From Mastacembelus armatus (lineage: Eukaryota > Chordata > Actinopteri > Synbranchiformes > Mastacembelidae), in contig NC_046646.1 in the NCBI RefSeq assembly GCF_900324485.2, positions 24,480,251-24,544,250 of the forward strand: a stretch of 64,000 bases of DNA. The letters run 5' to 3'. The translations under genes and the position numbers were made by a program. Shown one piece after another: positions 22,991 through 34,859 of this stretch. The stretch's first letter is position 1; each line of letters opens with the position of its first letter. Below the pieces are notes generated by a model. The model did no database searches, was not told the DNA's origin, and worked only from the letters and a program-made list of their open reading frames with translations.

Positions 22991-23383
22991 GTTACTGAGC
23001 TGTATGTCTGATGATCCTACATATGCTCCTGGGGTACCACCATTTTTCTTTGTAATTCTGTGACGCTTTGGCTTGGCACCAAGTTTATGCCAGGTGGCTT
23101 CATTTTGATCAATTCCCACTTTTGAAAGTTTTGGGAAAGACACTGTATCATCCAGGTTCAAAGTAGCGTTTTGGTCAACATAGCACCTATTATTGATAGT
23201 AGGGTTTGACTTCTTACCACTGGGTCCGAACAGAAGCGTGTCATGAAGTCCTTTTTCAGATTCCAGAGCAAGAATCTTTATTTGTAACACATTGATTTCC
23301 TGAAGATATATCCGGCAGTTTTGGCACAATGTGTTTTCTTTTCCAGACGTGTTGAAATTTAAATGATCCATGGCTGTAGTCAC
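22955..23383 (-). pseudogene. L2 ORF1 N-terminal region
   Basis: Starts MTTAMDHLNFNTSGKENTLC, with paired cysteines (TLCQNC) and a leucine-rich stretch (LQEINVLQIKILALE) that may form a coiled coil, as in many LINE ORF1 proteins. The frame ends at the inserted repeat (22990), after which the esterase domain follows in a separate frame. The assignment rests mainly on its place in the element. Confidence 0.55.
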
Positions 23384-23570
23384 TCAATAGGCCAGATGAG
23401 TTGTTAAAAAGAAAAGTAAAATCTTCACTAAAATTCCAAATGCAGTTAGAAAGGGGGTAAAAAAAGTGTATTATAAAATCATTGGGAAAAAATAAATGAA
23501 ATAAAAAGGAATAAAAGCAAAGTAAAACTGGCAGATGCAGGAGCAACCAGAGAAGCGTCTGGTTTCTTTC

Positions 23571-24443
23571 TTTCTTCTAAATCAAATACATTATGAACTT
23601 AACTATTATAACTGAAGTTATGGATATATGATGTAGGGTATGAGATACCACAGCATCCAGACTAAACTCTACTGTTTATCTTCAGAAATTACTAATGGCA
23701 GTTTTACCTTGACAGTAAATTAACAGTAATTTAACCCGGATGCAACAAATGAATGGACTGGTTTTTCACTTTAAGACAGGAAGTTCTTAATATTGTACAG
23801 GTGAAAAGGGCAGATCTAGAGATGTGTTTAATGTGTGGATTAAAGGACATATACTGGTCAATAATAACTCCAAGATTTCTTATTGTAGCCATGGAGGCCA
23901 AAGCCATGCCAGCTAATGTAGCTATGTGATTAGATGGTAGTATCCATCATCTATACCCACTTAGTCCTAACCAGGGTCACATGGATCTGCTGCAGCCTAT
24001 CCCAGCTCTCTTTGCGTGAAAGGCAGGGGTACACTCTGGACAGGTCACCAGTTTGAGATCTTAGAGATGACTGAAGAGCTGCTGTAGCAGATGATCCATC
24101 TGTTGCAGCAGGAGGAAGGATCGGATGGATTTTATTTCTAATAGTTTGTGGAATTTTGTGCCAGATGTTTGGATTAATAAATTTTGATTTGTTTTCTTCA
24201 ATTAAAAACATAAAAATGTTTTATTTAATTCAACTTGTTTTAATGTCTTGAGTATGACTGAATTAATAACCATTCTGCTGACCAAGCATATGATATCATT
24301 GTCACAATATAGGCAAAGTTCATGAATACTCGTTAAAAATATCAGTGACTTTCTAAACACATTTAAGACTTAAACAAACATTAAGTCTCCTAAATGTTCA
24401 GACCTTTACTCCAGTTACCAGAGCAGCAGGTTTTCTCTCCCAG
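23571..24443. repeat. OR-D 3' flank with right L2 duplication and old L2 fragment
   Basis: 23571-23626 is the right copy of the 56-bp duplication. The rest continues the sequence seen at 6724-7597, including the degraded L2 piece (23767-24216) and a GGAGCCTATCCCAGC-type repeat (23945-24040). So OR-C and OR-D share one continuous convergent 3' flank interrupted by the LINE. Confidence 0.8.
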
Positions 24444-26374
24444 TCAGGACACTTTGTTGACGTCCTTTATGGCTGAAACAGCAGCAGATCTGAACCTGCT
24501 CACGGTCCTTCCCATGGACTCTTGCAGCTCCTTGTTGCTAAGACTGTAGATCAGTGGGTTCATGAACGGACTCAGAACAGCGTACAGCGCCGCCACAATG
24601 ATATGAACCTCAAAAAAATCAAAAAAATAAAAACTTTATTAATCACACAAGGTTGACTGATGATTCATGACATTTTCCCACAAGGTCCATCAGTCTGTCG
24701 TCCAAGGCTTTAAAAAATCTCAGCATGTTGGATTTTGTTCATTGCCCTTTATTGGAGCCTTGTTGTCAAGGTAGTTCACACTAAAGATTCAACTCAGTTT
24801 GCTGCTCATAATAATCATCATCACACCATGGCAGTGGCCTTCATCAATGTCTGTCCAATTATTCCATTATGCTAACATGCTATGCTAACACCTTATGATG
24901 TCTTTGAGGCATCGGCCACTGGCAGTTTTTGCATTGCGGACATTTATTTAATTGTAAGTCGACATCTTCAGCTCTCATGATTTGGGATTGAGGCAGGCTC
25001 TGAGTCACTGTCATGCTCTCCAAATAAATCTTCAACATTTCAGCACCGATCAAGGCCCAAATGAAAAACTGTGTAGAGTCAGACAGTGTGGAATATTTAG
25101 AGCCATCTGTTAGAACAAACAGAGAGCTGGGATAGGCTCCAGCAGATCCCTGGGACCCTGGTTAGGACTAAGGGGGTACAGATGATGGATGGATGTATAA
25201 TTTTAGAATGAGCCTTTTAAATCCACATGGGAGCAGGTCTCCTTCCACAGAGGCAGCCATGTTACACTGCCATGTTTATACAGTAGCTAGACATTTAGCT
25301 GCAAGCTAAAATCTCCCCATTAGATGCCACTGAATATTTCATGTTTTACACATCGCACCTTTAAAGGATCGAGTCTCCTAAAAGAATATTTGTGTCTTAC
25401 CTCTGCTGTAAAGTTTCCTACTCTGTAGGAAATGTTTACAAAGGAGGCTGAGCTGTAAGTGATGGTCACCACAGTCAGGTGGGCACTACATGTCCTGAAG
25501 GCCTTCAGCCTCTGAGTGACAGCCATCCTTGATAGTGAAACACCAATCAGGACATAGGACGTGAGGATGAGGCCTCCTGTGGTCAGTAGAGACACCAGGC
25601 CTAAGCAAACAAAGATAATACTATCCAGCATGATGTCAGCACATGCCAGTTGTCTTACAGTAAACAGGTCACACCAGCCATGTGCCACAATGTTTGAGCC
25701 GCAATAAGGTTTTTGCATGACAATGATGTTCGCTGGCAGTGTGCAGACAGTGCTGAATACCCAGGCTCCTGTGATGAGAAGCAGCTGAACAGGCCGAGTC
25801 ATAATGGAGGTGTAGTGCAGAGGGTTGCAGATGGCCACATAGCGGTCGTACGCCATGACAGTCAGGATGGCGAGGCCGGTGATGCCAAGCTGCATAAAGA
25901 AATGCATCTGGAGGAAGCAGCCTGGGACAGAAATGGTTGATACTTCTGACAGGAAGCCAGACAACATTGTGGGGACTGTGGTGGTGGTGTAGACCATTTC
26001 CACGAAGGAGAGGTTGGCGAGGAAGAAATACATCGGAGAGTTGAGCTTTGGGTCAGTCAGTGTCTGCATGAGAACAAAGGGCGATGGTTACAACACTAAG
26101 AATTCAATATTAGTCAGACTGAGCCAAGACTGAAGAAATACACAGACAGTTGGTTTTGTACCACAAAGATGATCATGCTGTTTCCTCCCAGGATGACGAT
26201 GTAACCCAGCAGCAGGATGACAAAAAAGATCATCTGTTTCTCACCGAGGCTGGAGAGGCCCTGGAGGATGAAGAAGGTGACGCCATCAGGCTCCCTGGTG
26301 CCGTTAACAGAGCTGGATCTGTGACTGCTCGACAAAGGCAGGTATGAATCTGGAGAAAAATAGTAGAGAGGCAT
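24444..26374 (-). CDS. OR-D, odorant receptor, three exons
   Basis: Exons (5' to 3') 26162-26374, 25401-26063 and 24444-24608, with introns of 98 and 792 bp; 346 residues. Intron 2 starts GTAAGACAC and ends in GAG instead of CAG. Subfamily 2: TM3 LGITGLAI, loop 2 NIIVMQKPYCGSNIVAHGWC, TM5 CADIMLDSIIFVCLGLVSLL, exon 3 AVLSPFMNPLIYSLSNKEL. The usual SLRN of TM7 is SLSN. Exon 1 is the common sequence. A GGAGCCTATCCCAGC-type repeat (about 25125-25190) lies in intron 2. It is convergent with OR-C and in the same orientation as OR-E. Confidence 0.9.
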
Positions 26375-26464
26375 CAGGGTTGAGTCCCAGTCAGGACATC
26401 AGAGGACTGAGAGCACTTCAGGGGTTATAGTCCATATAAGGGTTATGGTCCATGTTCAGCAGCT

Positions 26465-27300
26465 GCATGGTACATTTCACACTGGATCACATGGACTTTT
26501 ACCTCAACATGCTCATGTTTCAACCCTGTTCTTCATACACATGGAACAATAGATTGAGTGTATATAAAAGCCACAAAGTATAAGAGCAGCATGTCAATGT
26601 CCACACATGTAGAAATGATTATAGTTCCCTCCATTCTAAAATATGTTTTGTATAAACTTTCCTTCAGTGTGTTGCCCAGTGTGTTCTGCTCAGAATGATG
26701 TTTGAATTCTACACTACAAGAAACTTTTCTCTCAGCTCACATTAAAACTTGAATACGTGCACGTAGGAGCATGATCTGTGACAGCATAAATATTGTGGAG
26801 GCTTATTCCAGTCTAATACAAGTGAAGAGGAAAGAAGTGGGAGATAAGCAGGATTAGAACTTCCAGCTCACATACAATGAGAATGTGCATCAGTGTGAAG
26901 TAGGAGACGTCTTGTTCTGAGCAGTGAAACTTTGAAAATGAATATTTCACATATTCCCATATTCATGGATCCACAGTTTCTCAGTGTGAAGAGAAACAAG
27001 TGATGTCCTTTAGACAGTTTCCAATGAGTCCAACTGAATCATATGACAAGCCAGTTTGTTTTCAAAGCAGAGTCACTTTAAAGATCCTCATGGAATGAGT
27101 CATTGAAAAAATATATCAAAAGCCTGTTTATTATTAAAGTGAAGATAGAAAAGAGTTTTAAACAGATTTTAATCTACTTTCCATAAAACATAATGAATGA
27201 ATTTAACACAAAGCTGAAGATATAAATGTTTCTTTCACTCTCAGGTCTAATAAATGTTAAGTTCTAACACCTCAGACAAGTTTTGTCCCAGCTGCATGGA
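26465..27300. other. Extra segment in the OR-D 5' intron (about 829 bp)
   Basis: The distance from 5'UTR donor to ATG is 1700 bp here, against 871 bp in OR-A, -B, -C and -F and 1099 bp in OR-E, -G and -H. The extra DNA lies between two copies of CCATGCAGCT and shares only its end nearer the ATG with the 228-bp segment of E, G and H. No gene inside. Confidence 0.75.
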
Positions 27301-28073
27301 TCATTCCCTCATTAATGACCTTACTAGTCAAACAGCAGCCTGGATATGAGCAGAGAAAATCCACTTTGTTTTAAATTCAGCCCAAATCAGTAACGTACCT
27401 CATTAGAGACACAGACAACACATGAATGTAGTGCACAGCTACAACAGTGTCAGAGAAGAGCAGTCACTGTCAAACCTGTAGGTAAATTAAACAGTGAAAA
27501 ACAGCTCAGCACTGAGAGAAACACAGACATTAGTAAATGGTGTCAGGTATTTGGAGAATAATGTTTCACTGCCTTCAATTACTGGGAAACAATCACTGCT
27601 GTTGGGACAAAACTGCCCAGAAAACCAGTTAGAGCACATCATTTTCAAGGCATAAAAAAATCAAGCCTTTTGTCATGAGTTGTGTCTCTGTAACATGACT
27701 ATACATCGCCTTTGGAAAACCTGATTAAAACAGTTCACCTCCCAATCAGCAACACAGGATGAAAAGCACAGAAACACTCACAGACCTCTGGGGCTTTCAG
27801 GTGAAACATGAGGCGGCAAAAGCTCCATTTCTCCTCAACACACAGACAGATGGATAGATGGCTGGATGGACACAGATTTGCTGTCAACAGACAACAAGTG
27901 CAGACTAACTTCATCTGTGCACAAGCTCAGTTTGAAAGCTCAACATACAAAGAGAATCAAAAGTCATTTGGCTTTAAACATCTCAGCCCCTGCACAAAAC
28001 AAAGCACAGCTTCTTTTGAAAAGTGCAAATACCTGACCATCATATCCACAATCTTTGAAAAGCATCATCTTAC

Positions 28074-28374
28074 CTGAATATGTGGATCAGACTCCGCACT
28101 GCTCAGTCAGGTTTAGTCCCATAAAGGCAGAACTTCATCTCAGGGCCACGTTTTGGCTTCTGAAGGCCAACTGACCTTTGTCTGATTCTAATGGAGATTA
28201 TAATGAGGCCAGGAAACGTTCATGACATCAGATCCTTTGCATCAAACATGTACATTGTACACAGGACAGCAAAATAATACCAAAGGGACATCATTTTAGT
28301 TGCCTGTGTGGCTATAAACAAGCATCGGGAAAGAAAACACAGAAACATAATTGTCTCTGTTGCCGTGGCAACAA
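28074..28374 (-). promoter_or_regulatory. OR-D 5' module
   Basis: Shared block; X-box GTTGCCGTGGCAAC at 28359-28372 on the plus strand, 5'UTR donor at 28074/28073. Differences from the other copies are single bases. Confidence 0.55.
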
Positions 28375-28790
28375 TAAACACTGAATGTTTGATCTCCTCA
28401 TTAAAGACTCATTAATTAACTTTAATCACCTGTGTGTATATGTGTGTGTCTGTGTGTGTGGCCAAATTTTAGTTGTCACTGTCATTGTGAGGACATTTTG
28501 CTTTATTGCGACACAAAACATAGGATGTTAGTAGAACAGGCCACGTATGACAAAGTGATGCATACAGGACATTTACCAAAGACTGGTCTGATGGACTGCC
28601 CCGGGTGTGTCATGGTGGAAATGACCAGAATTGAGGAACTAGATTCTTCCTCAACTGCTCAAACAGCTACTGCCAACAAATTTTTTTTCCAAATGGAAGT
28701 TACCGTGGTTACGGTTCTGGCACCTCCACCTGTGTGTTTCTATGAGTGTGTTGACTAACATCATTGTGTTTTCACAAGTACATAAAGACA
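28375..28790 (-). repeat. Spacer module copy 3 (partial, inverted)
   Basis: Matches about 14470-14640 and 3100-3345 in reverse. It has a (TG)n tract and then the 'gatgcatacaggacatttac' segment, and diverges after about 28735. The open frame across it resembles the other spacer copies and has no known domain. Confidence 0.65.
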
Positions 28791-28799
28791 AATCAAGGG

Positions 28800-29230
28800 T
28801 TTGTGTATGATTGTCATGTTCTGTGCTCACTACCTGGTGCTGGACTTTCCGCTGTGGTCTGTCCCTGATTTGTATTGGTGTTTCTTGGTCATTAGTTTCT
28901 GATTGTTTTCACCTTGTCTTGTTGTTTCTCCCCTGGACATTATAGAAGCCACTGCCATTCTGCCCTCAATTGCTGGTTGGTTTTGCCAAGTCTGTGAAGA
29001 TTCTCAGTCGTCCAGGGGAAGTTATCTAAAGGTTGAGTCATGACAACTGGATTTTCAGTTTTTTTAAGTCGAAACGTTTCATTTCGCATGTTTGGATTTT
29101 CACTCTTGGACACTCGTCCTACTTGGAGAGTATTCTTGTTTTCTGGACTTTTCTCAGGTATCGTGTTCTGTGTTTCCCCATGTGTTATGCCTGCGTTTAG
29201 CTCCTCGCCCTGCTTTAATCCTTGACATAA
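28800..29230. mobile_element. LTR-like fossil, degraded
   Basis: The base pattern (TGTTCTGTGCTC, then GTTTTCACCTTGTCTTGTTG) resembles the better-preserved solo LTR at 61069-61465 and fish Gypsy-type LTRs. The ends are not clear and a different repeat (TTCTCAGTCGTCCAGG) appears to lie inside. Old and broken; the assignment is weak. Confidence 0.3.
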
Positions 29231-30185
29231 GACAACCGTCTGGTTGGATGCTAGATCAAGAGGCCAAAGCTAGAGTGTTTTGGGTGGTACTGGTGTCGAG
29301 CAATTGTATTAGAAACATCCCTGACTGCTTCAAACTCAGTGAACAGATATTTTTACAACATGTGGTCTGACTACCAGTGCACACTCACCACCAGTGGACC
29401 AGTGAGGCAACAGTGGCTGTTTTGGAGCTGAAGTTGCTGAAGTTATTGTAATCTCAGCCTGGAGGGGACCTACTAGTGTTGAGTGATCAAGATTAGTTTA
29501 TACTTCATTTGCTCAATGACAAAAAGAGACATGCAACTTTGGATGATGTCTGCCATTTAAAAATGGGACTTCCAGAGCTGCAGTGGATGAGTCTGTGGTA
29601 AACACAGCTTGGCACATGGTATCTGTCAACAGTGGTTCATTTAACTGTATTATTTTTAAAGGCTAAGGCCTGGGATTTTCTATTATTTGCCTATTTTACA
29701 CAGACCATATTCACTGGTCAGAGCTAATGAAATTGATGTACTCACTGTAATGCCTCAATCCAGAACCTGGTTTTGCATCACTGGAACATATCCCACAACT
29801 ATTAAAAACACACCGTGAGCCACACTGCTGCATCTGTTCAGATGCATCTGTTGACACATGTTGTATTTAACTGTAGCTTAAAGTGCAGCTTTTAAACTGA
29901 GTTGAGATCCAGCTCTCCAGCATGACACCTTTCCTATCACACCTGGTGTTACTGTAGTAAAAGACAGACCATCGTTCATTCAAAAAGTGCTTTATATATA
30001 GAATATAACACTTAATTACATACAAAACATATCTACATTTTCTGTGTACTTTCAGAGGAATGTTTTAGGAAAGAGGGTTTGTTCATTGTCATGACATCAA
30101 GTGAAAATTTGCAAAATATTAAAGTAACAAAGGTCTACAAACAATTATCACAGTTTATAGCAAAGTCTGACCACCCCCCCCAAAA
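29231..30185. other. Unassigned noncoding sequence
   Basis: No domain, tandem repeat or transposon end recognised. The open frames are short and of atypical composition. It ends at an A-rich tract near 30180. Confidence 0.5.
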
Positions 30186-30770
30186 AAAAAACAACAACAA
30201 CCTGTTATTATTGTGGAAAGAACTATTTGAAGATCAGCAGTCACGATTTACAGCACACCATCGTACAAAAACAGACAATGGACTCATCTCTGCACTTGTC
30301 CCGCTAGACCTTAGTGCTGCATTTGACACTATCGACCACAGCATCTTATTGCAGAGACTGGAGCATGTGACTGGGATCAAACGAACAGCGTTAAGGTGAT
30401 TTTCAGTATCCTTTATCGGACAGATTCCAATTTGTTCATGTTCATGAAGAACCTTCCACACACTTAAAAGTAAGTTATGGAGTTCCACAAAGTTCTGTGC
30501 TAGGACCGATTCTCTTCACCTTGTACATGCTTCCTTTAGGCAATGTTATTATGAAGCACTGTTTTAATTTTTATTGCTATGCAGATGATGCTCAGCTATA
30601 TCTACCTATGGAACCTGATGAATCTAACCAGTTAGCCAGATTTCAAGCATGTCTAAAGGGCAAAAAGGCCTGGATGAACAGTAACTTTCTACTTCTAAGT
30701 TTAGAGAAAAAAAGTTGTTCTATTTGGGAGTAAAAACCTAAAAAATAGCTTATTTGATAATACAGCTACC
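30186..30770 (+). mobile_element. L2 reverse-transcriptase fragment
   Basis: Reads [20 protein letters not shown], then after a frameshift the [15 protein letters not shown] block, YADDAQLYL and NSNFLLLSLEK. These are the central RT motifs of the L2 family seen again at 58900-60620. At least two frameshifts. No ends visible. Confidence 0.8.
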
Positions 30771-31377
30771 TAGAGTAGCTATCTAGAGTAATGTGATTAG
30801 ATTACATATTTTTTTAAAAGTCTGAGGTGCAAAGCTTGTTACTAGGGATAAATTGACTAGGTCTAAAAACGGGGCAAGACGTCTTTGAGCAGCCTAGTCA
30901 GGATGGGGTCTAAGAGACAAGTTGATGGTTTAGATAAAGCAACAATTGAGGTTATTTGAGAGAGGTCAGTAGGAAAGAAGAAGTTTAAACAGATGACTGA
31001 AGAGCTGTTGTAGTAGATGATCCATCTGTGGCAGCAGGAGGAAGGATCTGATGAATTTTATCTCTGATAGTGTGTGAAATGTTCCAGGTCTTTGGATTAA
31101 TAAATTTTGGTTTGTTTTCTTCTTGGAAACAATTACAAAAGTATAAAAATGTGTTATATTTAATGTTAACATGTTTTAATGTCTTGAGTATGACTGAATT
31201 AATAAACAGTGTTGACCAAGCATGTCAGATCATTGTCACAATATAGGCAAAGTTTATGAATACTAGTTGAAAATATCAGTGACTTTCTAAATACATTTAA
31301 GACTTAAACAAACATTACGTCTCCTTAATGTTCAGGCCTTTACTCCAGTTACCAGACCAGCAGGTTTTCTCTCCCAG
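30771..31377. other. OR-E 3' flank
   Basis: Noncoding. 30985-31130 is another diverged copy of the L2 linker fragment, on the minus strand (like 7210-7350). The rest resembles the flank beside OR-D. Confidence 0.6.
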
Positions 31378-33460
31378 TCAGGACACTGTGTTGATGTCCT
31401 TTATGGCTGAAACAGCAGCAGATCTGAACCTGCTCACAGTCCTTGTGAGGGACTCTTGCAGCTCCTTGTTCCTCAGACTGTAGATCAGTGGGTTCATGAC
31501 CGGACAGAGAACAGCATACAGTGCAGCCACAATAATACAAACCTAAAAATAAACACAAAAACTTTATTAATCACACAAGGTTGACTGATGATTCATGACA
31601 TTTTCCCACAAGGTCCATCCGTCTGTTGTCCAAGGCTTTAAAAATTGTCAGCATGTTGGATTTTGTTCATTTCCCCTTATTGGAGCCTTGTATTCCATTA
31701 TGCTAACATGCTATGCTAACACCTTATGATGTCTTTGAGGCATCGGCCACTGGCAGTTTTTGCATTGCGGACATTTATTTCATTGTAAGTCGACATCATC
31801 AGCTCTCATGATTTGGGATTGAGGCAGGCTCTGAGTCACTGTCATGCTCTCCAAATAAATCTCACACCAAATTAGAGGAATGTTATTCAACATTTCAGCA
31901 CCGATCAAGGCCCAAATGAAAAACTGTGTAGAGTCAGACAGTGTGGAATATTTAGAGCCATCTGTTTGAACAAATGCAATATAGTGTTTATCATCACTTT
32001 ATAATCACCTGAAAATACCAAACTTTGCATTTTCCTAATCTTAAAATGAGCCCTGTGATGGACTGGTGACCTTGTCCAGGGTGTACCCTGGCCTTTTACC
32101 CAAAGAGAGCTGGGATAGGCTCCAGCAGATCCCTGGGACCCTGGTTAGGAATAAGTGGGTATTGATAATGGATGGATGTATAATTTTAGAGTGAGCCTTT
32201 TAAATCCACATGGGAGCAGGTCTCCTTCCACAGAGGCAGCCATGTTACACTGCCATGTTTATACAGTAAAACAGAATGAACAATCCAAAGACAGATGATT
32301 GCGTTTTAAAGCTGTTAAAGGTAATGGACACTATAACCTCCCTTAGACCAGGAAATGGGGGGATTGGGCTGTGATGAGTGGTTAAAAAGCCAACAGGCTA
32401 CATGACTACACCACTAGATGGCACTAAATGTTTCACATTTTACACCTTTGAGGATCCAGTCTCCTAAAAGGATATTTGTGTCTTACCTCTGCTGAAAAGT
32501 TTCCCATCTGGTAGGAAATGTTTACAAAGGAGGCTGAGATGTAAGTGATGGTCACCACAGTCAGGTGGGCACTACATGTCCTGAAGGCCTTCAGCCTCTG
32601 AGTGACAGCCATCCTTGATAGTGAAACACCAATCAGGACATAAGACGCGAGGATGAGGCCTCCTGTGCTCAGTAGAGACACCAGGCCTAGGAAAAAGGAG
32701 ATAATGCTATCCAGTGTGATGTCAGCACATGCTAGGTGTCTTACAGCAAACAGGTCACACCAGCCATGTGCCACCACGTTTGGGCCACAATAAGGTTGTT
32801 GCATAGCAATGACGGTTGTTGGCAAAGAGCAAATGGTGCTGAATACCCAGGCCCCTGTAATGAGAAGCAGCTGAACAGACCGAGTCATAATGGAGGTGTA
32901 GTGCAGAGGGTTGCAGATGGCCACATAGCGGTCGTACGCCATGACAGTCAGGATGGCAAGGGCTGTGAGGCCAAGCTGCATAAAGAAATGCATCTGGAGG
33001 AAGCAGCCTGGGACAGAAATGGTTGAAACTTCTGACAGGAAGCCAGACAACATTTTAGGGATGGAGGTCGTGGTAAAGACTATGTCCACAAAGGAGAGGT
33101 TGGCGAGGAAGAAATACATTGGAGAGTCGAGCTTTGGGTCAGTCAGTGTCTGCATGAGAACAAAGAGCGATGGTTACAGCACTAAGAATTCAATATTAGT
33201 CAGACTGAGCCAAGACTGAAGAAATACACAGACAGTTGGTTTTGTACCACAAAGATGATCATGCTGTTTCCTCCCAGGATGACGATGTAACCCAGCAGCA
33301 GGATGACAAAAAAGATCATCTGTTTCTCACCGAGGCTGGAGAGGCCCTGGAGGATGAAGAAGGTGACGCCATCAGGCTCCCTGGTGCCGTTAACAGAGCT
33401 GGATCTGTGACTGCTCGACAAAAGCAGGTATGAATCTGGAGAAAAATAGTAGAGAGGCAT
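31378..33460 (-). CDS. OR-E, odorant receptor, three exons
   Basis: Exons (5' to 3') 33248-33460, 32487-33149 and 31378-31542, with introns of 98 and 944 bp; 346 residues. Subfamily 2 by TM3 (LGLTALAI), loop 2 (AMQQPYCGPNVVAHGWC) and TM5 (CADITLDSIISFFLGLVSLL). Its exon 3 is intermediate: AVLCPVMNPLIYSLRNKEL, with the usual SLRN. MTRSVQLL replaces MTRPVQLL in the second intracellular loop region. Intron 2 carries a GGAGCCTATCCCAGC-type repeat (about 32050-32172). It is head to head with OR-F. Confidence 0.9.
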
Positions 33461-33548
33461 CAGGGTTGAGTCCCAGTCAGGACATCAGAAGACTGAGGGC
33501 ACTTCAGGGGTTATAGTCCATATAAGGGTTATGGTCCATGTTCAGCAG

Positions 33549-33776
33549 CTGCATGGTACATTTCACACTGGATCACATGGACTTTTACTTCAACATGCTC
33601 ATGTTTCAGTCAACACAATCTATGTATGAATGTCCTGATGACGAACGTGACATAACATAAAATAAAATCCAAAAGAATCCAGGCAGTGAATATGTGTAAT
33701 TTTCCAACAAAAGAGTTGAAAGTATTAGTTGGTTAATTAATAAGTTTAAGGACAGAAAATATTACAAATGTCCCAG
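33549..33776. other. 228-bp segment in the OR-E 5' intron
   Basis: Present also at 42891-43118 (OR-G) and about 54949-55176 (OR-H), absent from OR-A, -B, -C and -F. Bounded by direct repeats of CCATGCAGCT. Noncoding. Confidence 0.85.
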
Positions 33777-34558
33777 CTGCATGGATCATTCCCTCATTAA
33801 TGACCTTACTAGTCAAACAGCAGCCTGGATATGAGCAGAGAAAATCCACTTTGTTTTAAATTCAGCCCAAATCAGTAACGTACCTCATTAGAGACACAGA
33901 CAACACATGAATGTAGTGCACAGCTACAACAGTGTCAGAGAAGAGCAGTCACTGTCAAACCTGTAGGTAAATTAAACAGTGAAAAACAGCTCAGCACTGA
34001 GAGAAACACAGACATTAGTAAATGGTGTCAGGTATTTGGAGAATAATGTTTCACTGCCTTCAATTACTGGGAAACAATCACTGCTGTTGGGACAAAACTG
34101 CCCAGAAAACCAGTTAGAGCACATCATTTTCAAGGCATAAAAAAATCAAGCCTTTTGTCATGAGTTGTGTCTCTGTAACATGACTATACATCGCCTTTGG
34201 AAAACCTGATTAAAACAGTTCACCTCCCAATCAGCAACACAGGATGAAAAGCACAGAAACACTCACAGACCTCTGGGGCTTTCAGGTGAAACATGAGGCG
34301 GCAAAAGCTCCATTTCTCCTCAGCACACAGACAGATGGATAGATGGCTGGATGGACACAGATTTGCTGTCAACAGACAACAAGTGCAGACTAACTTCATC
34401 TGTGCACAAGCTCAGTTTGAAAGCTCAACATACAAAGAGAATCAAAAGTCATTTGACTTTAAACATCTCAGCCCCTGCACAAAACAAAGCACAGCTTCTT
34501 TTGAAAAGTGCAAATACCTGACCATCATATCCACAATCTTTGAAAAGCATCATCTTAC

Positions 34559-34859
34559 CTGAATATGTGGATCAGACTCCGCACTGCTCAGTCAGGTTTA
34601 GTCCCATGAAGGCAGAACTTCATCTCAGGGCCACGTTTTGGCTTCTGAAGGCCAACTGACCTTTGTCTGATTCTAATGGAGATTATAATGAGGCCAGGAA
34701 ACGTTCATGACATCAGATCCTTTGCTTCAAACATGTACATTGTACACAGGACAGCAAAATAATACCAAAGGGACATCATTTTAGTTGCCTGTGTGGCTAT
34801 AAACAAGCATCGGGAAAGAAAACACAGAAACATAATTGTCTCTGTTGCCGTGGCAACAA
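34559..34859 (-). promoter_or_regulatory. OR-E 5' module
   Basis: Shared block with X-box at 34844-34857 and 5'UTR donor at 34559/34558. Head to head with the OR-F module across the 2.3-kb spacer. Confidence 0.55.

Larger units (their letters stand above)
17867..23570 (-). mobile_element. L2-type LINE, nearly full length, with nested insertions
   Basis: The 3' end is at the low coordinate, with a GGCAAGGCAAG-type tail (17867-17890). Going 5' on the minus strand it shows the RT (18100-19480), linker (19786-20390), endonuclease (21250-22088), ORF1 esterase (22215-22646) and an ORF1 N-terminal region (22955-23383). It is interrupted by a LINE-tail insertion (19481-19785), an unassigned segment (20390-21250) and a short teleost repeat (22780-22990). 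The coding parts carry several frameshifts. It is bracketed by a 56-bp duplication. Confidence 0.85.
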
